Positions 1 to 5,589 of a DNA stretch of 13,086 nucleotides are shown here, in pieces. Each line of letters begins with the position of its first letter. The first letter of the stretch is position 1. The notes under the pieces are model-generated. The model made no database searches and was not told where the DNA came from. It was given only the letters and a program-made list of their open reading frames with translations. The position numbers and the translations under genes are program-made. The stretch comes from an uncultured Microbacteriaceae bacterium (lineage in GTDB: Bacteria; Actinomycetota; Actinomycetes; Actinomycetales; Microbacteriaceae): contig CAMLMQ010000067.1 of NCBI GenBank assembly GCA_946481135.1, positions 1 to 13,086 of the forward strand, read 5' to 3'.

Positions 1-2
1 AG

Positions 3-290
3 CGGCTGCAGGAGCGTCTGCTCGACCGCGACATGACGATCGAGATCTCCGACGACGCGAAGGCCGAGCTCATCCGTCTCGGCTGGGACCCGTCGATGGG
101 CGCCCGCCCGCTGCGCCGCGCGGTGCAGCACGAGATCGAGGACCGGCTGAGCGAGAAGATCCTGCACGCCGAGCTCGACGCGGGCGACCACGTGCGGGTC
201 GAGTTCGTCGATGGCGAGTTCACCTTCGAGACCGGACGCCAGCCCGGCCGCGAGCCGAAGGCCGAGAAGGCGCCCGCGCTCGGAGCCTGA
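3..290 (+). CDS. clpC: ClpC-type ATP-dependent Clp protease ATPase subunit, C-terminal fragment
   Basis: The frame is open from the left edge and ends at TGA 288-290, so only the last 95 residues are present. The visible part is the ClpB D2-small (C-terminal) domain of class I Clp/Hsp100 ATPases. It has the characteristic stretch GWDPSMGARPLRRAVQ followed by HEIEDRLSEKIL, which helps form the hexamer interface. A short beta segment (VRVEFVDGEFTFETG) and a Lys/Glu/Ala-rich tail follow. In the cell the protein unfolds substrates and feeds them to ClpP. ClpC is favoured over ClpB because the domain is followed by the short tail typical of actinobacterial ClpC; the AAA modules that would settle it lie outside the window. 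A strong terminator begins 35 nt after the stop, so this gene is not co-transcribed with the sugar genes. Confidence 0.85.
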   Translation, partial: RLQERLLDRDMTIEISDDAKAELIRLGWDPSMGARPLRRAVQHEIEDRLSEKILHAELDAGDHVRVEFVDGEFTFETGRQPGREPKAEKAPALGA

Positions 291-325
291 CGCTCCGGCG
301 CGTGTGATCGCGCACGGATCCAGCC

Positions 326-367
326 ATGCGAGGAGGGACCCACCACCGGGTGGGTCCCTCCTCGCAT
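326..367 (+). terminator. Strong hairpin terminator after clpC
   Basis: A perfect inverted repeat pairs 326-344 with 349-367, giving a 19-bp stem closed by the 4-nt loop ACCG. The right arm runs into a short T stretch (367-369). It sits 35 nt after the clpC stop and is not followed by a long U tract, as is common in high-GC actinobacteria. The symmetric stem could act in both directions, but no convergent gene ends here. Confidence 0.88.
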
Positions 368-425
368 TTCCGGGTCCAACCGGCCTCGGATGATCGCGGC
401 GTGTCCGATGCTTCGACGGGCAGGC

Positions 426-454
426 TTGGCACGCATGTTACGAGGAAGTAAAAC
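426..454 (+). promoter_or_regulatory. Putative sigma-70-type promoter of the ABC importer operon
   Basis: TTGGCA (426-431) matches the -35 consensus at 5 of 6 positions. A 17-bp spacer separates it from TAAAAC (449-454), a 4 of 6 match to the -10 consensus. The hexamers lie in the only AT-rich part of the intergenic region. The -10 is embedded in the proposed operator at 448-460, so a repressor bound there would block polymerase. The predicted leader is about 100 nt. Confidence 0.5.
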
Positions 455-460
455 TATTTC
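448..460 (+). promoter_or_regulatory. Putative RpiR-family operator, copy 1
   Basis: GTAAAACTATTTC matches the element at 4579-4591 in 11 of 13 positions; both differences are transitions. It is an imperfect palindrome (G-AA-A ... T-TT-C around the centre) and overlaps the proposed -10 of the importer promoter. Two copies, one before each transcription unit flanking an RpiR-family regulator gene, make that regulator the likely binder. No binding data can be inferred from the sequence alone. Confidence 0.55.
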
Positions 461-546
461 CTTTCGAGCGACTATTGGGTAAAGTGTTGTCACCCGACCC
501 CGGGCGCCGACGACGAGGTCCGATCGCCGCGGTATCGCCAATTCTT

Positions 547-555
547 GGAGAGAGG
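547..555 (+). promoter_or_regulatory. Ribosome binding site of the sugar-binding lipoprotein
   Basis: The purine run GGAGAGAGG lies 7 nt before GTG 563. This spacing decides the start: the in-frame TTG at 545 lies upstream of the Shine-Dalgarno sequence, and using it would put six polar residues before the lysines of the signal peptide. Confidence 0.75.
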
Positions 556-562
556 CAACACA

Positions 563-1756
563 GTGAAGAAGTTTGGAGCACTGATCGCGGCGGGTGTGAC
601 CGCGGCGATCATCCTCGCCGGCTGCGCGGCCGACGAGACGCCCGATGGCGTGCCGCAGGAGGAGGGCACCCCGGAATCGCTCACAATGCTGGTGACGGCG
701 AGCCCGAGCGCCGACGGCCTCCGCGCCCTCGCCGAGACCTATGAAGACGAGACGGGCGTCGCGATCGAGTTCGTCGACGTCCCCTACGAGCAGCTCGCGA
801 CGCGCATCATCCTCGCCGGCCAGAGCGGCGAGTCCACGTTCGACATGGCGCAGGTCGACGGCTTCACCTTGCCGCAGATCGTCGCCGGCAACGGGCTCCT
901 GCCCCTCGACGACTACCTCGACGCCGACGAGGACTACGACTACGACGACTTCCCGGAGGGGCTCAAGGACTACGCGAAGCAGGACGGCGTCAGCTACGGC
1001 CTCCCGCTCTCGACCGAGCCGTACCTGCAGTGGTACCGCACCGACCTCTACGAGGAGCTCGGGCTCGAGCCCGCGGCGAACTGGGAGGAGGTCTTCGCGA
1101 ACGCGGACGCCCTCCAGGCCGCGGGGTACTTCGGCCACGCCGGCACCTACGCGGCGACCGGTTCGGCCCATCACTACAACGCGGTGCTCGTCGAGTCGGG
1201 CGGACGACTGCTAGACCCCGAGACCTTCCGCCCGCTGCTCGACACCGACGTCGCCGAGGTGGCCCTCGACCGCTACATGGACCTCGTCGAGTACGGCCCG
1301 TCGGGCACGCCCTCGGCGACGATCTTCGACGCCGTCAACGCGTTCAGCCAGCTCGAGGTCGGGCAGATGACCACCCTCGCCTCCGGCTGGTGGAGCACGA
1401 TCAACGATCCGGATGAGTCCCCGGCCGCCGGCAACTACGCGACCGCGCCGCCGGCCCTCGACGCCGACGGCGACTATGACCCCGCGGCCGTGCTCTACGG
1501 CTGGGTCGCGGGCATCTCGAGCGCCTCGCCCCACCAGGATGCGGCGTGGGACTTCCTCGCCTGGGCGCTCAGCGCCGAGAACGCGGCCGCGTTCATCGAC
1601 GCGGGCGCCCCGCCGCCGGCACGCATCTCGACGACGAGCAACGCCGAGTACCTCGCGGAGCTGCCGTACCTCGAAGCCGTCGGCGACTCGGTCGAGGCCG
1701 GCGTGCCGATCGACCGCATCCCCGAGATGGGCCAGATCATCCCCGCCCTGAGCTAG
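563..1756 (+). CDS. Extracellular sugar-binding lipoprotein of an ABC importer, truncated by an in-frame TAG
   Basis: This is a family 1 (SBP_bac_1/8 type) solute-binding protein, the receptor of a carbohydrate ABC importer, tethered outside the membrane. GTG 563 is preferred because a good ribosome binding site precedes it. The product starts VKKFGALIAAG, a charged then hydrophobic signal, and reaches the lipobox LAGC with Cys21 as the lipidation site. An acidic linker and the usual two-lobed binding fold follow; WYRTDLYEELGLE and GWWSTINDPDES are family-like segments. As read, the protein is 397 residues long. The TAG at 1754-1756 lies just after MGQIIPALS. The same frame then continues for 35 more residues that look like the normal C-terminal helices, so the ancestral protein was probably 433 residues. 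The permeases follow immediately. The substrate is inferred to be MurNAc or a muropeptide from the neighbouring operon, not from the receptor itself. Confidence 0.88.
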   Translation: MKKFGALIAAGVTAAIILAGCAADETPDGVPQEEGTPESLTMLVTASPSADGLRALAETYEDETGVAIEFVDVPYEQLATRIILAGQSGESTFDMAQVDGFTLPQIVAGNGLLPLDDYLDADEDYDYDDFPEGLKDYAKQDGVSYGLPLSTEPYLQWYRTDLYEELGLEPAANWEEVFANADALQAAGYFGHAGTYAATGSAHHYNAVLVESGGRLLDPETFRPLLDTDVAEVALDRYMDLVEYGPSGTPSATIFDAVNAFSQLEVGQMTTLASGWWSTINDPDESPAAGNYATAPPALDADGDYDPAAVLYGWVAGISSASPHQDAAWDFLAWALSAENAAAFIDAGAPPPARISTTSNAEYLAELPYLEAVGDSVEAGVPIDRIPEMGQIIPALS

Positions 1757-1864
1757 GTGCTCAACGGCATCGCGACGGGTCAGATGACCCGCGAGGAGGG
1801 TCTCGCGAAGGCGCAGGACACGCTCCTCAACATCCTCGTGCAGTCCGGGCGGTACACCGGGTGA
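1757..1864 (+). pseudogene. Detached C-terminal tail of the sugar-binding lipoprotein
   Basis: Directly after TAG 1754-1756 the same frame encodes 35 further residues and ends at TGA 1862-1864. They include VLNGIATGQMT, REEGLAKAQ and a hydrophobic helix ending SGRYTG. This pattern (helix, a Gly-Gln-Met/Thr turn, then an amphipathic helix with EEGL-AKAQ) is the usual end of family 1 sugar-binding proteins. The TGA overlaps the permease start in GTGA (1861-1864), the arrangement seen at other junctions in this window. The segment therefore looks like the true end of the upstream gene, separated by one nonsense codon (most simply from CAG or GAG) or by a sequencing error. No separate ribosome binding site or gene is evident here. 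Confidence 0.85.
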
Positions 1865-2781
1865 CCGCCCCGCTCGCTCCGGCCGACGCCATCGCGATCC
1901 GCGGGGGCGTCGGCCGGGCGCCGCGAGCCCGCGCGAAGGAGACCCTCGCGTCGCTCGGCTTCGTGGCGCCGACGTGGATCTTCATGCTGGCCATCGGCAT
2001 CGTGCCGATCGGCTACGCCGTCTGGCTCTCGGTCACCAACCTGAGCCTCTACGCCGACGGATCGCGGTTCGTCGGCCTCGACAACTACTTCCGCGTGGTG
2101 TTCACGCCGCGCTTCCTCGAGACGCTCGGGGCGACGCTGTTCTTCGTCGTCGTCGGTCTCGTGCTCCAGTTCGCCGTCGGCTACCTGCTGGCGACGGCGC
2201 TGCACCGACAGTTGCGCGGCTTCCGCATCGCCCGCACCGTGCTGCTCATCCCGATGCTCCTGACGCCCGTCGTCGTCGGGCTCATCTGGCAGTTCATGTT
2301 CAACCCCGACCTCGGCATCATCAACGCGGTGCTCGGCGTCTTCGGGGTCGACCTCAACTTCTTCGCCGACCCGCTCCTCGCGCGCGGCCTGGTCGTGCTC
2401 ATCGACGCGTGGATGCACGTGCCGTTCGTCATGCTCATGCTCGTCGCGGGCATGGCGAGCGTGCCGGACGAGCCCCTCGAGGCGGCGGCCCTGGACGGCG
2501 CCGGGTGGTGGCAGACGACGCGATACGTCGTGCTGCCCGCCCTCGCACCGGTCATCATGGTGACCCTCATCGTGCGCTGCATCGACATCGTCCGGATCTT
2601 CGACATCGTCTTCTCCACCACGCGCGGCGGTCCGGGCACCTCGACCGAGACGGTGTCGATGCTCTCGTACGTGACCACGTTCCAGTTCTACGAGTTCAGC
2701 GACGGGGCGGCGATGTCAGTCGCGCTCGCGGTGCTCATGTTCCCCGTCTACTTCCTCTACATCAGATTGACGAAGGTATGA
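1861..2781 (+). CDS. Sugar ABC transporter permease (MalF/UgpA type)
   Basis: This is one of two integral membrane subunits forming the translocation channel of a carbohydrate ABC importer. It has 306 residues, starts at GTG 1861 and ends at TGA 2779-2781. About 30 cytoplasmic residues precede the first membrane helix (LGFVAPTWIFMLAIGIVPIG). Several more hydrophobic segments follow: about 90-112, 126-146, 176-200, 229-247 and 284-300. The EAA loop, which docks onto the ATPase, is visible at 207-226 (EAAALDGAGWWQTTRYVVLP). The gene overlaps the original stop of the binding protein by 4 nt and overlaps the next permease by 4 nt (ATGA). No strong ribosome binding site precedes the start, so translation may normally depend on coupling to the upstream gene. 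The upstream TAG would disturb that. Confidence 0.92.
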   Translation: MTAPLAPADAIAIRGGVGRAPRARAKETLASLGFVAPTWIFMLAIGIVPIGYAVWLSVTNLSLYADGSRFVGLDNYFRVVFTPRFLETLGATLFFVVVGLVLQFAVGYLLATALHRQLRGFRIARTVLLIPMLLTPVVVGLIWQFMFNPDLGIINAVLGVFGVDLNFFADPLLARGLVVLIDAWMHVPFVMLMLVAGMASVPDEPLEAAALDGAGWWQTTRYVVLPALAPVIMVTLIVRCIDIVRIFDIVFSTTRGGPGTSTETVSMLSYVTTFQFYEFSDGAAMSVALAVLMFPVYFLYIRLTKV

Positions 2782-3605
2782 GACTCCGCCGCCTCTTCGC
2801 CGACGGGGCCACGCACGTCGCGCTCGTCATCGCGGCGCTGCTTGCGCTGTTCCCCCTGTTCTGGGTGCTCCTGACGTCGTTCAAGACCAATCGGGATGCC
2901 GCGGCGCCGGCCGAGCGGGCGTTCGTCTTCACCCCGACGATCGCCAACTACCTCGAGCTATTCGAGTCGTCCGTGTTCCTGCGGGCGGCCCTCACGTCGG
3001 CGCTCATCACGCTTCTCGCGACCGTGGTCGTCCTCGTGATCGCGACGCTCGGCGGGTACGCGTTCGCGCGCCTTCGCTTCCCCGGCCGCCGCATCCTCGC
3101 GTCGGTCATGGTGCTCGTCCAGGTCATCCCCGGGGTCGTGCTCATCGTCCCGTTGTTCCGGATGATCAGCGGGCTGGGGCTCTACGACTACTGGTGGCCG
3201 ATCTCGCTCATCCTCGCGGGGCTGAGCATCCCGTTCGGCACCTGGCTCATGCTCGCGTTCTTCCGCGGCTCGCCGATCGAGATCGAGGAGGCGGCCGTCG
3301 TCGACGGCGCCAACCGGTTCCAGCTGTTCCGGCACGTGCTGATCCCGATGGTCGCTCCGGGCATCGCGACGGTCGGCATCTTCACCGCGATCGCGGTCTG
3401 GAACGCGTTCCTCATCCCGCTCGTGCTCGGGCAGACGCGGGCGCAGACGCTCACAGTCTTCGCCGCGCAGTTCATCACGTTCCAGGGCGTCAACTGGGGC
3501 CCGCTGTGCGCCGCCGCGGTGCTCATCCTCGCGCCGATCGTGCTCTTCGTGCTGTCGATGCAACGGCCCCTCGTGAAGGGCCTCACCGCGGGCAGCCTGA
3601 AGTAG
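2778..3605 (+). CDS. Sugar ABC transporter permease (MalG/UgpE type)
   Basis: This is the second permease subunit of the importer, with 275 residues, from ATG 2778 to TAG 3603-3605. It follows the MalG pattern: a short cytoplasmic start and a first helix at about 14-34 ending WVLLTSFKT. A periplasmic-side loop comes next (FTPTIANYLELFESS), then helices at about 70-92, 106-128, 138-160, 192-217 and 243-262. The EAA loop is at 171-190 (EAAVVDGANRFQLFRHVLIP). The end, RPLVKGLTAGSLK, is the near-universal MalG-type tail (GLTAGAVK-like), so the gene is complete. It overlaps the previous permease by 4 nt. No ATP-binding subunit follows; the importer presumably borrows a multitask MsiK/MsmK-like ATPase encoded elsewhere, as is common in actinobacteria. 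Confidence 0.93.
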   Translation: MRLRRLFADGATHVALVIAALLALFPLFWVLLTSFKTNRDAAAPAERAFVFTPTIANYLELFESSVFLRAALTSALITLLATVVVLVIATLGGYAFARLRFPGRRILASVMVLVQVIPGVVLIVPLFRMISGLGLYDYWWPISLILAGLSIPFGTWLMLAFFRGSPIEIEEAAVVDGANRFQLFRHVLIPMVAPGIATVGIFTAIAVWNAFLIPLVLGQTRAQTLTVFAAQFITFQGVNWGPLCAAAVLILAPIVLFVLSMQRPLVKGLTAGSLK

Positions 3606-3632
3606 ACCGCGGATGTCAGCGCGAGCCGCGGT
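3606..3632. terminator. Possible weak bidirectional hairpin between convergent genes
   Basis: ACCGCGG (3606-3612) pairs with CCGCGGT (3626-3632), a 7-bp GC-rich stem with a 13-nt loop. The loop contains the stop codon of the minus-strand regulator (3616-3618), and the stem starts right after the permease stop. The two genes leave only 10 nt between them. With no T-run and a long loop it is a weak terminator candidate, but it is the only structure available here. Confidence 0.3.
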
Positions 3633-4506
3633 TCCTGCCGTAGGAGAGCCGGTGCGCCTGGACCGCGTCGTAGGTGAGCTGCAGCGGCTCGGCCGCGCGG
3701 TCCGAGAAGCGCTGCGCGACGCGGACGAAGAGGAAGTCGATGACGGCCAGCTGGGTGATGCGGCCGGACATTGCGCCCGGGCGGTAGCGGGTCTCGCTCG
3801 CGCTCGTGGCGAGAACGTGATCGACGTCCTGGCCGATAGGGGAGCCGGGGAAATTCGTCACGAGCACCGTCGTCGCACCGCGCGCGCGTGCGGCCGCGAG
3901 TCCGTCGGCAACCTCGACCGTCAGCCCGCTGTGCGAGAAGCCGATCGCGACGCTGCCCGGGGTGAGCACGGCGGCGCTCGTGAGCGCGAGGTGCACGTCG
4001 CTCCAGGCAAAGCACACCATCCCGATGCGGTGCAGCTTCTGCTGCAGGTCGACGGCGGCGATGCCGCTCGAGGCGACGCCGTAGACATCGATGCGGGGTG
4101 CCGCGACGATCGCTTCGGCGACGGCGTCGAGGGTCGCGAGGTCGATCGCCTCGGCGGTCGCCTCGATCGCGCGGGCCTCGTGATAGGCGATCTTCGCGAC
4201 CACGGACTGCACGTCGTCGTCGGCGGCGATGTCGCTGTCGGAGACCCCGAATCGGCCGAGGGAGACCTGCTCGCGACCGACCGCCGAGGCGAGCTCGCGG
4301 CGGAACTCCGCGTAGCCGGAGAAGCCGAGGCTCCGACAGAAGCGCACGACCGAGGCGACGGAGGTCTCGCACTGCTCGGCGAGGTCGGTGATGGAGAGGG
4401 CGAGCGCGACCGGGGGATCGGCAAGCACGAAGTCCGCGACGCGTCGCTCGGACGGGCGCAGGCCGGGCAGCGCGGCGCGCAGCTCGCGCATCACATCGTC
4501 GGTCAC
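3616..4506 (-). CDS. RpiR/MurR-family transcriptional regulator with SIS domain
   Basis: The 296-residue protein has the two-part design of RpiR regulators. An N-terminal HTH_6 DNA-binding domain covers about 1-78 (LRPSERRVADFVLADP; SVASVVRFCRSLGFSGYAEFRREL). A sugar-phosphate-binding SIS domain covers about 115-260, with GVASSGIAA, the GFSHSG loop and RYRPGAMSGRITQL. Such proteins sense phosphosugars; the E. coli homologue MurR responds to MurNAc-6-P. The start is GTG at 4506-4504, preceded on the minus strand by AAGGA (4520-4516) with a 9-nt gap. The gene lies between the importer operon (convergent) and the murQ operon (divergent), and a shared 13-bp element precedes both, so it most likely controls both. 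MurNAc-6-P as effector is inferred from context; I do not assign the name murR because the sequence does not prove specificity. Confidence 0.92.
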   Translation of the reverse strand: MTDDVMRELRAALPGLRPSERRVADFVLADPPVALALSITDLAEQCETSVASVVRFCRSLGFSGYAEFRRELASAVGREQVSLGRFGVSDSDIAADDDVQSVVAKIAYHEARAIEATAEAIDLATLDAVAEAIVAAPRIDVYGVASSGIAAVDLQQKLHRIGMVCFAWSDVHLALTSAAVLTPGSVAIGFSHSGLTVEVADGLAAARARGATTVLVTNFPGSPIGQDVDHVLATSASETRYRPGAMSGRITQLAVIDFLFVRVAQRFSDRAAEPLQLTYDAVQAHRLSYGRNRGSR

Positions 4507-4515
4507 GACGTCACG

Positions 4516-4520
4516 TCCTT
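4516..4520 (-). promoter_or_regulatory. Ribosome binding site of the RpiR-family regulator
   Basis: On the minus strand AAGGA lies 9 nt ahead of GTG 4506. It supports this start over the internal ATG five codons later (M6), which has no comparable purine run at a useful distance. Confidence 0.6.
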
Positions 4521-4578
4521 CAGATCAGGGACCAGAGCACCCTACCGCCGCAGGCCGCGGCGCGACGGCGAGCGGATG

Positions 4579-4591
4579 GTAAAATTGTTTC
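4579..4591 (+). promoter_or_regulatory. Putative RpiR-family operator, copy 2, overlapping a -10-like hexamer
   Basis: GTAAAATTGTTTC is the partner of the element at 448-460. It contains TAAAAT (4580-4585), a 5 of 6 match to the -10 consensus, in the same relative position as TAAAAC in copy 1. No good -35 lies 17 bp upstream (GCGGCG at 4557-4562), so the murQ promoter may be weak or activator-dependent. The site lies in the divergent gap between the regulator and murQ and could serve both. A short outer inverted repeat, ATGGT (4576-4580) and ACCAT (4595-4599), surrounds it. Confidence 0.55.
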
Positions 4592-4655
4592 GCAACCATG
4601 TATTGTGAAGAAAGAGATTGACATTCCGGTACGGCGCGAAGGAGTCGCGAACCCC

Positions 4656-5588
4656 ATGAACGAGGCCATCCCCGCCACGGCGGACCTCGACGCCGTTCCG
4701 GCGACCGAGCGGCGCAACCCGCGCTCGGGCCGCCTGGACGAGCTCAGCGCCCTCGAGATCCTCGAGCTCCTCAACGACGAGGACCGCACGGCGATCGACG
4801 CCGTGGCTGCCGCGCTGCCCGCGCTCGCCGCCCTCGTCGACGGCGCCGTGGACCGGGTGCGGGCCGGCGGACGCGTGCACTACTTCGGCGCCGGCACCTC
4901 CGGCCGGCTCGGGGTGCTCGACGCCGCCGAGCTGGTCCCCACGTTCGGCACCGACCCGTCGCTCGTCCAGGCCCATCTCGCGGGCGGCCCCACGGCGATC
5001 GTGAGCGCCGTCGAGGATTCCGAGGACTCCGAGGACGACGGCCGGCGCGCCGCGCTCGACGCCGCGGGGGACGGCGACGTCGTGATCGGGCTCGCGGTGT
5101 CGGGCACGACGCCGTACGTGCGCGGCGCGCTCACGGCGGCACGCACCCGGGGGGCGCTCACCGCCCTCGTGACGAGCAACCCCGACTCGCCGCTCGCCCC
5201 GCTCGCCGACCACGTCGTCGTCGCCGACACGGGCGCCGAGGTGCTCACCGGCTCGACGCGTCTCAAGGCGGGCACCGCGACGAAGATCCTGCTCAACGGC
5301 TTCTCGACGGCGCTCATGGTGCGCCTCGGGCGGACATACTCGAACCTGATGGTCGCCGTCCTCGCCACCAACACCAAGCTCCGCGAACGCACGCTCCGCA
5401 TCCTCGGGGACGTCACGGGCGACTCCCGCGAGCGCTCCGCCCAGCTGCTCGCCGAGGCGGGCGGCGACCTGCGCGCCGCCGTCGTCGCCGCCGTGACCGG
5501 TGCCTCCGCGGACTCCGCCGCCGCGGCGCTCGCGTCGGAGCAGGGATCGGTGCGAGAGGCGATCCGGCGGCTCGGTGCTGGCGGGTGA
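4656..5588 (+). CDS. murQ: N-acetylmuramic acid 6-phosphate etherase
   Basis: MurQ is a cytoplasmic SIS-fold lyase that cleaves the lactyl ether of MurNAc-6-P, giving GlcNAc-6-P and D-lactate. The 310-residue protein is close to the E. coli length (298). It shows the family start TERRNPRSGRLDELSALEILELLNDED in pieces across 17-43, then the signature GGRVHYFGAGTSGRLGVLDA at 71-90. Glu92 directly after this is the expected catalytic acid by comparison with E. coli Glu83. The acidic stretch AVEDSEDSEDDG (118-129) and the second conserved block VLTGSTRLKAGTATK (196-210) follow. ATG 4656 is chosen because GAAGGAG (4638-4644) precedes it. An in-frame GTG at 4605 would add 17 residues but has no ribosome binding site. 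It heads an operon whose last gene is a D-lactate dehydrogenase, matching its second product. Confidence 0.96.
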   Translation: MNEAIPATADLDAVPATERRNPRSGRLDELSALEILELLNDEDRTAIDAVAAALPALAALVDGAVDRVRAGGRVHYFGAGTSGRLGVLDAAELVPTFGTDPSLVQAHLAGGPTAIVSAVEDSEDSEDDGRRAALDAAGDGDVVIGLAVSGTTPYVRGALTAARTRGALTALVTSNPDSPLAPLADHVVVADTGAEVLTGSTRLKAGTATKILLNGFSTALMVRLGRTYSNLMVAVLATNTKLRERTLRILGDVTGDSRERSAQLLAEAGGDLRAAVVAAVTGASADSAAAALASEQGSVREAIRRLGAGG

Positions 5589-5589
5589 G

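Larger units (their letters stand above)
291..562. other. Intergenic control region between clpC and the ABC importer
   Basis: This 272-nt stretch holds no credible gene; open frames across it show no recognisable protein. It contains the clpC terminator in its first third. A conspicuous AT-rich island (about 437-490) in otherwise GC-rich DNA carries the putative promoter and operator of the downstream importer operon. About 100 nt of GC-rich leader then precede the ribosome binding site, and I see no clear structure in that leader. Confidence 0.7.

Noticed and set aside
4576..4599. ATGGT...ACCAT inverted repeat as the operator itself
   Set aside because: Arms are only 5 bp and are not repeated at the other promoter, whereas GTAAAAYTRTTTC is shared by both.
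4618..4623. Perfect -35 hexamer TTGACA just inside the murQ leader
   Set aside because: No acceptable -10 lies 16-18 bp downstream (GGAGTC at 4641-4646), so it looks fortuitous.
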